A DNA stretch of 64,000 bases from Caldicellulosiruptor diazotrophicus (GTDB lineage Bacteria > Bacillota > Thermoanaerobacteria > Caldicellulosiruptorales > Caldicellulosiruptoraceae). The stretch is from the NCBI RefSeq assembly GCF_017347585.1, contig NZ_AP024480.1, positions 1,510,001 through 1,574,000 of the forward strand. The letters are read 5' to 3'. This document shows positions 46,256-56,337 of this stretch, in pieces. Numbering within the stretch: the first letter of the stretch is position 1; the number at the start of each line of letters is the position of its first letter. The position numbers were made by a program, and so were the translations under genes. The notes under the pieces are model-generated. The model saw only the letters and a program-made list of their open reading frames with translations, had not been told where the DNA came from and made no database searches.

Positions 46256-47035
46256 TTACTCTTCCAGCGTAAAGCTTATTCTCTCAATAGAAACTGCTTT
46301 TCCGCTACTGCTGTCCACTTCAAACACAATGCCATTAAACTGAGCTTTACCTTTGGCAACCTCAAATCTGACAGGAAGAAGAGTTGTGAATTTTTGAATT
46401 ACAATATCCTTGTCAACACCTAAAACAGAGTCATAAGGTCCAGTCATACCAATATCTGTTATATAAGCAGTACCGTTTGGAAGTATTTTTTCATCTGCTG
46501 TCTGAACATGTGTGTGAGTCCCATAAAGACAAGAAACACGACCATCAACATAAAAGCCAAGGGCTATCTTTTCTGATGTGGCCTCTGCATGAAAATCAAC
46601 AATGATTATTGGACATTCTATTTTTGTTAAAATCTCATCAATTTTTCTAAAAGGACAATCTAAATTTTCCATAAAAACTCTACCACACAGGTTAATAACT
46701 GCAAATTTAATACCATTTTTTTCAAACACATTATATCCTCTACCAGGGGTTGTTCCCTCCGGATAATTTGCAGGTCTTATTATTCTGGACTCGTTTTCTA
46801 TAAAAGTAAAAATCTCTTTATTTGCCCACACATGGTTTCCCATTGTCATAACATCAATTCCTATAGAAAAAAGATCATCAGCCACCTTTTTAGTAAGTCC
46901 ATTGCCACCTGCAGCATTCTCACAGTTAGCAATCACAACATCTATTTTGTAATTCTCCTTAAGTTTAGAGAGGGTGCTCTTTAGAATGTTTCTCCCCGGT
47001 CTTCCAACAACATCTCCTATAGCCAAAAATCTCAT
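46256..47035 (-). CDS. ymdB: YmdB family metallophosphoesterase
   Basis: Calcineurin-like phosphoesterase of the YmdB family, 259 residues, with GDVVGRPGRN, ANCENAAGGNGLT, MGNHVWANKE and VDFHAEATSEK supplying metal ligands. In B. subtilis YmdB hydrolyses cyclic nucleotides and affects biofilm and late development. TGGAGG precedes the ATG. It follows rny, as in Bacillus, but an intrinsic terminator lies between them. Confidence 0.93.
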   Translation of the reverse strand: MRFLAIGDVVGRPGRNILKSTLSKLKENYKIDVVIANCENAAGGNGLTKKVADDLFSIGIDVMTMGNHVWANKEIFTFIENESRIIRPANYPEGTTPGRGYNVFEKNGIKFAVINLCGRVFMENLDCPFRKIDEILTKIECPIIIVDFHAEATSEKIALGFYVDGRVSCLYGTHTHVQTADEKILPNGTAYITDIGMTGPYDSVLGVDKDIVIQKFTTLLPVRFEVAKGKAQFNGIVFEVDSSSGKAVSIERISFTLEE

Positions 47036-47070
47036 TCCATACCTCCAGATATTTTCCAGAATAAATTTAT

Positions 47071-47126
47071 AAAAAGCGTGTCTTGTTCAAAGCTTTTAAA
47101 AGCTATGAACAAAACACGCTTTTTTT
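47071..47126 (-). terminator. Intrinsic terminator after rny
   Basis: Long hairpin with the outer stem AAAAAGCGTGT/ACACGCTTTTT and inner stem GTTCA/TGAAC, beginning right after the rny stop and followed in minus-strand RNA by UUUUUAUAAAUUU. Because ymdB starts only about 35 bases later, its expression may depend on read-through. Confidence 0.85.
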
Positions 47127-47127
47127 C

Positions 47128-48693
47128 TCATTTTGCATATTCAACTGCTCGAACTTCTCTGATTACGTTCACCTTTATCTGACCTGGATAATCAAGTTCA
47201 CTTTCAATTCTCTTTACTATCTCCCTTGCCATTATAACAATATCATCGTCACTCACATGGTCAGGCTTTACCATTATTCTTATCTCTCTTCCTGCCTGGA
47301 TTGCATAAGCTTTTTCAACACCATCAAAAGAATTCGCAATCTCTTCAAGTTTCTGAAGTCTTTTAATATAAGACTCAAGAGATTCTCTTCGAGCTCCTGG
47401 TCGTGCCGCTGAAACAGAGTCAGCAGCCTGAATTAACACATTGTAAATTGACTTTGTTTCCATCTCACCGTGATGTCCACCAATCGCTTCAAGGACATCC
47501 GGGTTTGTCTCTTTATACTTTTTAGCAAGTTCATAACCAATCAGGGCATGTGACCCTTCCATTTCATGGTCAACTGCTTTGCCAATGTCATGAAGCAGAC
47601 CTGCGCGTTTTGCAATACTTTGGTCAAGACCAAGCTCTGCTGCCATGATACCTGCTATGTTTGCTACCTCAATAGAATGTGCAAGAACATTTTGACCATA
47701 ACTTGTTCTGTACTTAAGTTTTCCTATGAGCTTAATGAGTTCTGGATGCAAATTGTGAATCCCAAGCTCAAATACAACTCTTTCTCCTTCTTCTCGAATC
47801 TTATTCTCAACCTCTCGTTTTGCTCTCTCATACATCTCTTCAATTCTCGCAGGATGTATTCGTCCATCCAAAATGAGCTTTTCTAAAGTGAGTTTTGCTA
47901 TCTCACGCCTTATTGGATCAAACCCTGATAATATTACCGCCTCGGGTGTGTCGTCAATTATAAGGTCAATTCCTGTAACAGTCTCAAATGTCTTGATGTT
48001 TCTTCCTTCTCTACCTATGATTCTGCCTTTCATTTCGTCGTTTGGCAGTGTAACAACAGATACAGTATTTTCTGCAACATAGTCTGATGAATAACGCTGG
48101 ATAGCAGTAGCAATAATTTCTCTGGCTTTTTTGTCAGCTTCTTCTTTTGCTTGCTGTTCAAGCTCTTTTATCATGAGCGCAACATCATGTTTGACATCCT
48201 GCTCAACACTCTTGAGTATTATTTGTTTAGCTTCTTCCTGAGTGAGCCCAGAAATCCTTTGTAGCTCTTCCTGCTCTTTTTGTTTTAAAAGTTCAATCTC
48301 CTCTTGGAGTTTTTGAATCTCTTTCAGCTTCTGATTGAGTTGTTCTTCTTTTTCTTCTACAGAAGCCATCTTTTTGTCAAGCATCTCTTCTTTTTGGATA
48401 AGTCTTCTTTCAAACCTCTGTAGTTCTGCTCTTCGTTCTCTTACCTCTCTGTCAAATTCGCTCCTTGCTCTGTGTATCTCTTCTTTTGCAAGGAGTGTTG
48501 CCTCTTTTTTATATGCTTCGGCCTGTTTTTTGGCCTCCTCAACAATTCTTTGGGCTTCTTGTTCAGCACTTTTTATGGTTTTTTCCGCAATCTTCTTTCT
48601 ATATAAATAGCCCAAGAAAAAGGCAACCATTGATGCTACTAAAACAACTGATCCAATAATTACAAACTTCAATGTCTCACTAATCTTTTGCAC
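47128..48693 (-). CDS. rny: Ribonuclease Y
   Basis: Membrane-anchored endoribonuclease that starts mRNA decay in many Bacillota. One N-terminal transmembrane helix, a long coiled-coil (about residues 30-190, many Glu/Lys/Gln), a KH domain ([15 protein letters not shown]), and an HD phosphodiesterase domain ([12 protein letters not shown]). The frame reaches a TTG at 48741, but the promoter boxes at 48746-48774 place the transcript start at about that point, so it cannot be used. AAAGGAGGTG is centred on a GTG at 48693 and is best spaced for an ATT at 48684; I give the GTG as the outer limit. Confidence 0.93.
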   Translation of the reverse strand: MQKISETLKFVIIGSVVLVASMVAFFLGYLYRKKIAEKTIKSAEQEAQRIVEEAKKQAEAYKKEATLLAKEEIHRARSEFDREVRERRAELQRFERRLIQKEEMLDKKMASVEEKEEQLNQKLKEIQKLQEEIELLKQKEQEELQRISGLTQEEAKQIILKSVEQDVKHDVALMIKELEQQAKEEADKKAREIIATAIQRYSSDYVAENTVSVVTLPNDEMKGRIIGREGRNIKTFETVTGIDLIIDDTPEAVILSGFDPIRREIAKLTLEKLILDGRIHPARIEEMYERAKREVENKIREEGERVVFELGIHNLHPELIKLIGKLKYRTSYGQNVLAHSIEVANIAGIMAAELGLDQSIAKRAGLLHDIGKAVDHEMEGSHALIGYELAKKYKETNPDVLEAIGGHHGEMETKSIYNVLIQAADSVSAARPGARRESLESYIKRLQKLEEIANSFDGVEKAYAIQAGREIRIMVKPDHVSDDDIVIMAREIVKRIESELDYPGQIKVNVIREVRAVEYAK

Positions 48694-48745
48694 CTCCTTT
48701 GTGTTGAATAACTCAACAACAATTTTAAAAAACTGCTTCAATTAA

Positions 48746-48774
48746 ATTTTATTACTTTTTGCATACAGTGTCAA
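48746..48774 (-). promoter_or_regulatory. Promoter of rny
   Basis: TTGACA (48769-48774), 17-base spacer, TAAAAT (48746-48751). It lies between recX and rny and separates rny from the recA unit. Confidence 0.72.
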
Positions 48775-48787
48775 CAATGGCGACTTC

Positions 48788-49390
48788 TCAATAATCTAAG
48801 AATTCTCTAATTTTTTCAACTACTGTATTGTAGTCATATCCTCTTGCCACAAACCACTTAATAACCTTTAAAATCTCTTTGCTATCCTCTTTACTTACTC
48901 TCTTTAACTTCTTTTGCAAAAGCTTTACAAGAATTTCTTTATCATTTTCAGACTTTAAATTTAGCTTTGAAATTGTGGATGATTTGAACCCATTTTTCCG
49001 CAAAAGCTGTAATATCTCAAAGCTTGACTTTTTCTTTTGATACTTATTTACAAGCCTTTTTGCAGCTTCCAGCTCATCAATGTATCCGCTATTAACAAAA
49101 TAAGCTACCGCTTTCAAAGCAGTAGCCGAATCATACCCGCGGGAAAGCAAATACTTGTAATACCCATATTCAGATTTGAGAGGATATTTTTGAATGTACC
49201 CTACAAGCATCTTTTTAGCGCCTTTGAGACTGCTCTCAAATAAAACCTCTTCCAATTCTTTTTGATCTATCTCATCTTTTGCATACAATCTTTTTTCAAG
49301 ATAGACCTCTCTGTCAATCTCAACTTCTTTAGCATGGTCAAAAACAAGTAAAATTCTGTTTCCCACTATCTTTTTATCCAATATCCTCAT
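48788..49390 (-). CDS. recX: Regulatory protein RecX
   Basis: Modulator of RecA filament assembly, 200 residues of RecX-type three-helix repeats ([21 protein letters not shown]-like segments from about residue 90). A GTG at 49402 is in frame, but the ATG at 49390, inside the end of recA, has GGTGA upstream. The overlap with recA indicates coupled translation and shared SOS control. Confidence 0.9.
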   Translation of the reverse strand: MRILDKKIVGNRILLVFDHAKEVEIDREVYLEKRLYAKDEIDQKELEEVLFESSLKGAKKMLVGYIQKYPLKSEYGYYKYLLSRGYDSATALKAVAYFVNSGYIDELEAAKRLVNKYQKKKSSFEILQLLRKNGFKSSTISKLNLKSENDKEILVKLLQKKLKRVSKEDSKEILKVIKWFVARGYDYNTVVEKIREFLDY

Positions 49391-50444
49391 TAATTTCACC
49401 ACTCAACAGCAAATCCTCATCAGAAATCTCTGCTGTTGTCTTTATTTTCTCAAATGCAAGGTTTGCATTCTGCCTTATCTTTTCAATTATCTCCTGCATT
49501 ATATCAGGATTTTCTTTTAAAAACTGTTTTGCGTTTTCTCTGCCCTGCCCAATCTTCTGACCATTGTAAGTATACCATGCGCCACTCTTTTGAATAACAT
49601 CTATGTTAACTGCAACATCTAAAACATTTCCTTCTTTTGAAATTCCTTCTCCATAAATCAAATCAAATTCAGCCTCTTTAAACGGTGGTGCAACTTTATT
49701 CTTCACAACCTTAACCTTTACCTTGCTACCTATCGGCTGGCCTTGAGATTTGATAATTTCACCTTTTCTAACTTCTAACCTGACAGATGCATAGAATTTG
49801 AGTGCTCTACCACCCGGTGTTGTCTCTGGGTTACCAAACATCACACCGACCTTTTCACGAAGCTGGTTTATAAATATGACTGTGGTCTTAGTTTTGCTTG
49901 TGATACCAGCAAGTTTTCTGAGCGCCTGTGACATGAGCCTTGCCTGAAGCCCAACATGCGCTTCTCCCATCTCACCATCAATCTCTGCCTGAGGCACAAG
50001 CGCTGCAACAGAGTCAATTACAATAACATCTATTGCATTACTTCTAACAAGCGCCTCAACAATCTCTAGTGCCTGCTCTCCGCTGTCTGGCTGAGACACA
50101 ATAAGATTGTTTATGTCAACACCGAGTTTTTTAGCATAAAATGGGTCAAGCGCATGCTCAGCGTCAATAAATGCTGCCTCTCCACCCATCTTCTGTGCCT
50201 CTGCAATTATATGAAGCGCAATAGTGGTCTTGCCAGATGACTCTGCACCATAAATCTCTACAATTCTACCCCGCGGAACTCCTCCAACGCCAAGCGCAAT
50301 ATCTAAAGAAAGCGCGCCTGTAGGTATTACATCAATATTTTCTTTTGCCATCTCACCAAGCTTCATTATAGCGCCTTTCCCGTAAGCCTTCTCAATTTCC
50401 ATAATAACTTTATCTAAGGATTTTTTCTTATCTAAGTTTTCCAT
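49374..50444 (-). CDS. recA: Recombinase RecA
   Basis: Central homologous recombination and SOS protein, 356 residues. It shows Walker [14 protein letters not shown], the Walker B region [20 protein letters not shown], the DNA-binding loop 2 [20 protein letters not shown] and the C-terminal domain. The frame reaches 50471, but GGAGG lies six bases before the ATG at 50444. Its own promoter and LexA-type box lie directly upstream. Confidence 0.98.
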   Translation of the reverse strand: MENLDKKKSLDKVIMEIEKAYGKGAIMKLGEMAKENIDVIPTGALSLDIALGVGGVPRGRIVEIYGAESSGKTTIALHIIAEAQKMGGEAAFIDAEHALDPFYAKKLGVDINNLIVSQPDSGEQALEIVEALVRSNAIDVIVIDSVAALVPQAEIDGEMGEAHVGLQARLMSQALRKLAGITSKTKTTVIFINQLREKVGVMFGNPETTPGGRALKFYASVRLEVRKGEIIKSQGQPIGSKVKVKVVKNKVAPPFKEAEFDLIYGEGISKEGNVLDVAVNIDVIQKSGAWYTYNGQKIGQGRENAKQFLKENPDIMQEIIEKIRQNANLAFEKIKTTAEISDEDLLLSGEINEDIG

Positions 50445-50462
50445 TTTTAACCTCCATCTTTT

Positions 50463-50476
50463 CGAACACATGTTTA
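50463..50476 (-). promoter_or_regulatory. LexA (SOS) operator of recA
   Basis: CGAACACATGTTTA on the plus strand matches 13 of 14 positions of the Gram-positive SOS box CGAACRNRYGTTYC. It sits between the -10 box and the recA ribosome binding site, where a repressor would block transcription. Confidence 0.78.
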
Positions 50477-50481
50477 GAATT

Positions 50482-50510
50482 ATTATATACTTTTGCTTCT
50501 AACTTTTCAA
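50482..50510 (-). promoter_or_regulatory. Promoter of recA-recX
   Basis: TTGAAA (50505-50510), 17-base spacer, TATAAT (50482-50487). The -35 overlaps the cinA stop codon at 50507-50509. Confidence 0.82.
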
Positions 50511-51742
50511 TAATCAATTATTTTTTTTCTCAAAATGTTGAGGGCAGCTTTTGAAGTCATCTCTTTTATTTTTAACCTATCGCCAGAAAACCTTAATTCA
50601 AAACTCTCAACACTATTTTTTGTTGCAATACCAATATATACAAGCCCAACAGGTTTTGTTTCACTTCCACCGCCTGGCCCTGCAATTCCTGTCACAGACA
50701 AAGCAATGTGGGCAAGCGAATTTGAAAGTGCTCCCTGTGCCATATACCTTGCTGTCTGATGGCTAACTGCCCCGTGCTCTTTCAACACTTGCTCTGGAAC
50801 ACCAAGCAGTTTTATCTTTGCCTCATTTGAATATACTATAAACCCTCTGTCAAAAACTTCAGATGCACCTGGCACATTGGTAAGCTTGTTACAGATAAGT
50901 CCTCCTGTACACGACTCGGCAACGCTAACCTTCAAGTTCTTTTGCGTAAGCAATCTTACAACAACCTCTTCTAAAAGTTGTTTATCTATGCCATAAATAT
51001 ATTCTCCTAAACGTTCTCTTATTCTATCTTCAATCGATTGAAGAAGTGACATTGCAACCTTCTCATTTTCTTTTTTTGTTGTAATTCTCAGCTCAACTTC
51101 AAACGGCTTTGCATAAAGAGCCATCGTTGGGTCTGTCTGAGAGAGGATTAAATCCTTCAGAGCCTCTTCAATAGAAGACTCACCTATTCCAACAAACTTT
51201 AACACTCTTGAGTAAATCTTTTGTTTTGAAAATTTCTCTAAATAAGGTAAAACTTCTTCTTCAAACATCGGCTGCATCTCAAACGGAGGTCCAGGAAGCA
51301 AAATTGCAATCTTACTACCTTTTTCAATGATAAATCCAGGTGCTGTACCATTTTTGTTGTGAAGAACTTTTGCACCTTCGGGGACATATGCCTGTTTTTT
51401 GTTAATCTCAGGCATTTTTACATTCCGGTGTTTAAAAAACATTTCAATTTTTCTTAATATATCTTTATCCATCACAAGGCTTAAACCAAAATAATCGGCT
51501 ACTGCTTCTTTTGTAATGTCATCAGATGTTGGACCAAGCCCTCCTGTAAAAATCAGTATGTCAGACCTTTTTGTGGCTATATCAATTGCCATTTTGAGCC
51601 TTTCCATATTATCCCCAACAGTTGTCTGGAAATAAAGGTCAATACCAACTTCGGCCAACTTTTGGGCAAGATACTGACTATTTGTGTTCAAAATCTGACC
51701 AAGTAACAGCTCGGTCCCAACACTTATAACTTCTGCTACCAT
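50507..51742 (-). CDS. cinA: CinA family nicotinamide-nucleotide amidase / competence-damage protein
   Basis: Two-domain CinA, 411 residues: an N-terminal MoCF/COG1058 domain (GTELLLGQILNTNSQYLA, ILIFTGGLGPTSDDIT) and a C-terminal amidase domain (SVAESCTGGLICNKLTNVPG, SVTGIAGPGGG) that deamidates NMN in relatives. It sits between pgsA and recA, the usual order. Confidence 0.95.
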   Translation of the reverse strand: MVAEVISVGTELLLGQILNTNSQYLAQKLAEVGIDLYFQTTVGDNMERLKMAIDIATKRSDILIFTGGLGPTSDDITKEAVADYFGLSLVMDKDILRKIEMFFKHRNVKMPEINKKQAYVPEGAKVLHNKNGTAPGFIIEKGSKIAILLPGPPFEMQPMFEEEVLPYLEKFSKQKIYSRVLKFVGIGESSIEEALKDLILSQTDPTMALYAKPFEVELRITTKKENEKVAMSLLQSIEDRIRERLGEYIYGIDKQLLEEVVVRLLTQKNLKVSVAESCTGGLICNKLTNVPGASEVFDRGFIVYSNEAKIKLLGVPEQVLKEHGAVSHQTARYMAQGALSNSLAHIALSVTGIAGPGGGSETKPVGLVYIGIATKNSVESFELRFSGDRLKIKEMTSKAALNILRKKIIDY

Positions 51743-51754
51743 AAAATTTTCGCC

Positions 51755-52306
51755 TCACTTTTTTGTAAAATCTATCACTTTCCAGTTAGCTTTTATATAA
51801 TCAAAACCTGAATAAATTGTAAGTATTACTGCCACGTACAACATTATCTTATCAAGAGGAAACCCCAGAAGAACAAAAGGATAGTTGTCAAGCAAAAGAA
51901 GCACAACTGCCACAATCTGGCTTATTGTTTTCAGTTTTCCCCATATATTTGCAGAAATAACTACACCTTCAGCCGCTGCAACCATCCTAAGGCCAGTTAC
52001 CACAAATTCTCTTCCAATTATAATCATGGCAACCCAAGACGAAATTTTTCGCAGCTCCACTAAACACACAAGTGCTGCGGTTATCAACAACTTGTCTGCA
52101 AGAGGGTCCAAGAATTTACCAAAATTTGTTACAATTTTTCTTGACCTTGCAATATATCCATCTAAGCTATCGGTAATTGCAGCAACAATAAATATTGATG
52201 CTGCTATCACTCTTGAATACGGAATGCTACTGTAAAGCAAGAAAAACATAAATGCAGGTATCAGGAGTATCCTCACAGTTGTTAAAATATTGGCGATATT
52301 CATCAA
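51755..52306 (-). CDS. pgsA: CDP-diacylglycerol-glycerol-3-phosphate 3-phosphatidyltransferase
   Basis: Membrane enzyme that makes phosphatidylglycerol phosphate, 183 residues with about five or six hydrophobic helices. The CDP-alcohol phosphotransferase signature is complete: DSLDGYIAR, then G and the two Asp of GKFLDPLADK. Its start overlaps the rimO stop by four bases. Confidence 0.95.
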   Translation of the reverse strand: MMNIANILTTVRILLIPAFMFFLLYSSIPYSRVIAASIFIVAAITDSLDGYIARSRKIVTNFGKFLDPLADKLLITAALVCLVELRKISSWVAMIIIGREFVVTGLRMVAAAEGVVISANIWGKLKTISQIVAVVLLLLDNYPFVLLGFPLDKIMLYVAVILTIYSGFDYIKANWKVIDFTKK

Positions 52307-53625
52307 ATTATCTCTCCTACCAAATCATACTCAAACGCATCAAGTATCTTTACCTTGACAAACTTGCCAACTGTCAGTTTATTTTGAGAAAACACCAAAA
52401 CTTTTCCGTCAACTTCTGGTGCTTCAAACTGGCTCCTTCCAATGTAAAAGTTGTTTTTATCTTTTGCCTCTATAACCACTTCGTATTCTCTGCCAACTCG
52501 CTTTTTGTTCTGCCTTTTAGAAATTTTTCTCTGAATATTCAAAACCTTTTCATATCTTCTTTGTTTCACCTCATCGTCAACCTGAGGAAGCTGCGAAGCA
52601 ATTGTTCCTTCCTCTTGAGAATACATAAAAGCACCAAGCCTGTCAAACTCAGCCCATTTTAAAAAGCTACACAGTTCTTCAAATTCCTCATCAGTTTCTG
52701 TAGGAAACCCAACCAAAACTGTTGTCCTAATTACAACCTCATCAAAATTTTGTCTTATCTTCTCTATCAGTCTTTTTATACCTTCTTTTGTTGTTTTTCT
52801 GTTCATGAGTTTTAATATTCTATCATTTATATGCTGGATTGGAATGTCAAAATAATTAACTATTTTAGAAGAAGATTTTACCACCTCAATAAGATTTTCA
52901 TCCACATCCTCAGGGTAAGAGTACAAAAATCTTATCCACTTGATTTTTTCAATCTTTTCAAGTTCTTCAAGCAAAGCAGGTAACATCTTCTTGCCGTACA
53001 AATCCAAACCATACTTTGTAGTATCCTGAGCTGTGAGGATAATCTCTTTATATCCCTTCTCTGCTAATTCGTTTGCTTCCTTCACGATATCTTCAAGTGG
53101 TCTGCTTGTATACTTGCCTCTAATAAGTGGTATGGAGCAATAAGAACATCTGTTGTTACACCCTTCTGCTATCTTTATGTAGGCATAGTAACTGGGTGTA
53201 GCAATCACTCTTGCCATTGAACTATTGTACACAAACGAAGAAGTATCATCGAACAGTTTTATCTTCTGCTTACCTTCATACAAATCTTTTATAACCTCAG
53301 GCAGTTTTAGCATTTCTTTCACACCAAGTATTGCATCAACCTCCGGCATCTGATCTAATATCTCATCTTTGTATCTTTGCGCTAAACACCCTGTTACTAC
53401 TAAAAATTTGCACTTTTTGTTCTTATATTCAGCCATATCTAATATAGTATCTATGGACTCCTGTTTTGCATCGTTTATAAAACCACATGTGTTTACAACA
53501 ATCACATCGGCATCCTCTGCATCTGGGGTTATTTCAAATCCTGCCCCGACACATGCGCCCATCATTATTTCACTGTCAACAAGGTTTTTGTTGCACCCCA
53601 GTGAGACAAACCCAACCTTTATCAA
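52303..53625 (-). CDS. rimO: Ribosomal protein S12 methylthiotransferase RimO
   Basis: Radical-SAM enzyme that thiomethylates Asp of S12, 440 residues. N-terminal MTTase domain with its three cluster cysteines (including the Cys of NTCGF), the radical-SAM motif GCNNRCSYCSIPLIRG, and a C-terminal TRAM domain. The start SLGCNKNLVDSE and RimO-type spacing distinguish it from MiaB. Confidence 0.95.
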   Translation of the reverse strand: MIKVGFVSLGCNKNLVDSEIMMGACVGAGFEITPDAEDADVIVVNTCGFINDAKQESIDTILDMAEYKNKKCKFLVVTGCLAQRYKDEILDQMPEVDAILGVKEMLKLPEVIKDLYEGKQKIKLFDDTSSFVYNSSMARVIATPSYYAYIKIAEGCNNRCSYCSIPLIRGKYTSRPLEDIVKEANELAEKGYKEIILTAQDTTKYGLDLYGKKMLPALLEELEKIEKIKWIRFLYSYPEDVDENLIEVVKSSSKIVNYFDIPIQHINDRILKLMNRKTTKEGIKRLIEKIRQNFDEVVIRTTVLVGFPTETDEEFEELCSFLKWAEFDRLGAFMYSQEEGTIASQLPQVDDEVKQRRYEKVLNIQRKISKRQNKKRVGREYEVVIEAKDKNNFYIGRSQFEAPEVDGKVLVFSQNKLTVGKFVKVKILDAFEYDLVGEII

Positions 53626-53642
53626 TTCTTGGCACTCCTTCT

Positions 53643-54512
53643 CTACACCAGATTGTTTTGAAGCATGGTAGCAAAAAGTGTATTTTTCATAAGAATAGCA
53701 ACTGTCATTGGCCCAACACCGCCGGGAACAGGTGTAATAAACGATGCCACTTTTTCTACACTTTCAAAGTCAACATCACCAACAAGTTTGTGGGTATCAA
53801 CATCCCTATTTATTCCAACGTCAATGACAACTGCTCCTTCTTTTACCATATCAGATGTCACAAATCTTGGTTTTCCAACGGCAGCAATAAGTATATCTGC
53901 CTGTTTGCAAATCTCTTTTAAATCTTTTGTATATGAATGACAAATGGTAACTGTTGCATTTTTTCTCAAAAGAAGTAAAGATAAAGGCTTCCCAACAATA
54001 TTGCTTCTTCCTATCACAACAGCATGTTTTCCTTTTATCTCTATATTCTCTCTTTTTAAAAGCTCAATAATCCCAAATGGCGTACATGGTTTGATTGCTT
54101 TTTCAAACTCTATGCCAGTTGCAACCATTCCAACATTGAGCGGATGAAATCCATCAACATCCTTGTGTGGAAGGATTTTTGTGCAAATCCTTTTCTCATC
54201 AAGTCCATTTGGCAGCGGAAGCTGAACCAGTATACCGTTTATTTTCTCATCCCTGTTCAGTCTGTCAATCAAGCTCTCAAGCTCATCTTGAGTTGTGTCT
54301 TTACTGAGGGCAAACTCCATAGAATTTATTCCAACCTCGCCACATGCTTTTCTCTTGGAATTCACGTAGCTTCTGGATGCCGGGTCATCTCCTACAATCA
54401 CAACAGCCAAAGTTGGCTCTATTCCCTTTTGTTTTAGTTTTTCAACCTCTATCTTTACTTCATTTTTTATTTCTTTCGCTATCTTTTTCCCATCTATTAT
54501 CTTTGCTGGCAC
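53643..54512 (-). CDS. folD: Bifunctional methylene-THF dehydrogenase/cyclohydrolase FolD
   Basis: Makes 10-formyl-THF for purines and formyl-Met-tRNA, 289 residues. It shows [18 protein letters not shown] (catalytic Lys in the following KRKAC), ILVQLPLP, the NAD(P)-binding [13 protein letters not shown], and [10 protein letters not shown]. The frame opens at an ATG at 54527, but that ATG is part of the GGAGGT site; the GTG at 54512 is seven bases after it. The gene overlaps ygiQ by about 50 bases. Confidence 0.96.
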   Translation of the reverse strand: MPAKIIDGKKIAKEIKNEVKIEVEKLKQKGIEPTLAVVIVGDDPASRSYVNSKRKACGEVGINSMEFALSKDTTQDELESLIDRLNRDEKINGILVQLPLPNGLDEKRICTKILPHKDVDGFHPLNVGMVATGIEFEKAIKPCTPFGIIELLKRENIEIKGKHAVVIGRSNIVGKPLSLLLLRKNATVTICHSYTKDLKEICKQADILIAAVGKPRFVTSDMVKEGAVVIDVGINRDVDTHKLVGDVDFESVEKVASFITPVPGGVGPMTVAILMKNTLFATMLQNNLV

Positions 54513-56328
54513 TTTTATTACCTCCATCTTTTTGTTTTGGTGGAATCAAGCAATCTTTGCTATATCCTATCAAATCTTCTCTTTTTGCTATTTTCAAAGC
54601 CTCATACACTAAATCATAATTTTTGGGATTATTAAAGTGCAAAAGAGCTCTTTGCATCATCTTTTCTTTCAACGTCTTTGGAACATAGACCTTCTCTAAG
54701 GTAAATGGGTCCAATTCGGTGTAATACATAGTAGTTGATACAGTTCCAGGTGTTGGATAAAAGTCCTGAACCTGCTCTGGTACAAATCCATTTCTTTTTA
54801 GAAACACTGCAAGCTCAATTGCATCTTCAAGCTTTGTTCCAGGATGCCCCGACATAAGATAAGGAATGATAAACTGTTTTTTATTCAGCTTTTTATTTGT
54901 CTCAAAATATTCTTTTACAAATTTTTCATATACCTCTTTCGGTGGCTTACCCATATATTTTAACACATTATTAGAGATATGTTCAGGTGCTATTTTTAAC
55001 TGTCCAGAAATATGATACATGCAGAGTTTTTCCAAAAACTTTCTGTAGTTTTTGTCAAGTAAAAGGTAGTCATACCTTATTCCCGACCTTATAAATACTT
55101 TCTTCACACCTTTTATCTTTCTTATCTTCTCTAAAAGTTCAAAATATTCGCTGTGGTCAACCTCCAAATTTTTGCACGGCTGAGGAAAAAGACACTGTCT
55201 ATTTTTGCAAGCACCTCTTTCAAGCTGAAATCTGCACGCAGGATTTCTAAAATTTGCAGTAGGTCCACCAACATCGTGAATATATCCCTTAAAATCGGGA
55301 AGTTTTGTTAGCTTTTTTACTTCCTCTAAGATTGACTTCTGGCTCCTTTTTTGAATAATCCTTCCCTGATGAAAGTGAAGAGCGCAGAAATTACAACCTC
55401 CAAAGCACCCTCTGTGAGATACAATGCTAAACTTGACCTCTTCCAGTGCTTTTATACCGCCTTCTTTTTCATAAATGGGATGATAATTTCGCTCATACGG
55501 CAGAGAATAAACATAATCCATCTCTTCCACTGTCAAGGGTTTTGCAGGCGGATTTTGAATTACGTACAAATTTTTGTGTGGTTGTACAATAATTTTGCCT
55601 GTATATGGATTTTGTTCCCTGTATTGAATAGCAAAAGCTCGGGCGTACGCTACTTTATCCTCTTTAACTTTTTCATAGCTGTCAATGATGATGAAGTCTT
55701 TCCCTTCAAGATGCTGAATATCCTTTGCTACATAACATGTCCCTTGCACATCTCTTATCTCTTTTATGTTCGCTCCCTTTTTGAGCCTTGATAGAATCTC
55801 AAACAATGGCTTTTCTCCCATTCCGTATATCAAAAGGTCAGCACTGCTGTCTATCAAAATTGAGGCTCTTACTTTATCAGACCAATAATCATAATGAGCA
55901 AATCTTCTCAAAGAAGCCTCTATCCCACCAATAATAATAGGAATGTCACCATACTCTTTTCTTATCAAATTACAATAAACAATTGTTGCTCTGTTTGGTC
56001 TCTTTCCTCTTTCCATACCAGGTGAATAATAATCCTCACTTCGAGGCTTCTTGAAAGAAGTGTAATGTGCCACCATAGAGTCAAGGTTTCCTGCCGATAC
56101 TAAAAAAGCAATTCGCGGTCTTCCCAGTACTGTTATGCTTTTTGAATCTTTCCAATCTGGTTGAGGAATTATTCCAATCCTAAAACCATAATCCTCTATT
56201 ATTCTTGATATTATTGCATGTCCAAAAGAAGGATGGTCAACATACGCATCTCCACACACAAATACAAAGTCAAGTTCGTCCCACCCACGCTTTCTCATGT
56301 CTTCCCTGCAAATAGGTAAAAAAACCAT
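54460..56328 (-). CDS. YgiQ family radical SAM protein
   Basis: Large radical-SAM protein of the YgiQ/UPF0313 family, 622 residues, function unknown. An N-terminal B12-binding-like region ([18 protein letters not shown]) is followed by the cluster motif CFGGCNFC near residue 300 and a C-terminal segment with [15 protein letters not shown] and [14 protein letters not shown]. It lies between ftsK and folD. Confidence 0.93.
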   Translation of the reverse strand: MVFLPICREDMRKRGWDELDFVFVCGDAYVDHPSFGHAIISRIIEDYGFRIGIIPQPDWKDSKSITVLGRPRIAFLVSAGNLDSMVAHYTSFKKPRSEDYYSPGMERGKRPNRATIVYCNLIRKEYGDIPIIIGGIEASLRRFAHYDYWSDKVRASILIDSSADLLIYGMGEKPLFEILSRLKKGANIKEIRDVQGTCYVAKDIQHLEGKDFIIIDSYEKVKEDKVAYARAFAIQYREQNPYTGKIIVQPHKNLYVIQNPPAKPLTVEEMDYVYSLPYERNYHPIYEKEGGIKALEEVKFSIVSHRGCFGGCNFCALHFHQGRIIQKRSQKSILEEVKKLTKLPDFKGYIHDVGGPTANFRNPACRFQLERGACKNRQCLFPQPCKNLEVDHSEYFELLEKIRKIKGVKKVFIRSGIRYDYLLLDKNYRKFLEKLCMYHISGQLKIAPEHISNNVLKYMGKPPKEVYEKFVKEYFETNKKLNKKQFIIPYLMSGHPGTKLEDAIELAVFLKRNGFVPEQVQDFYPTPGTVSTTMYYTELDPFTLEKVYVPKTLKEKMMQRALLHFNNPKNYDLVYEALKIAKREDLIGYSKDCLIPPKQKDGGNKSASKDNRWEKDSERNKK

Positions 56329-56337
56329 CCTATTTTC

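Noticed and set aside
54513-54527. ATG at 54527 as the start of folD
   Set aside because: This ATG is part of the ATGGAGGT ribosome binding site; the GTG at 54512 is correctly spaced and gives the normal FolD N-terminus.
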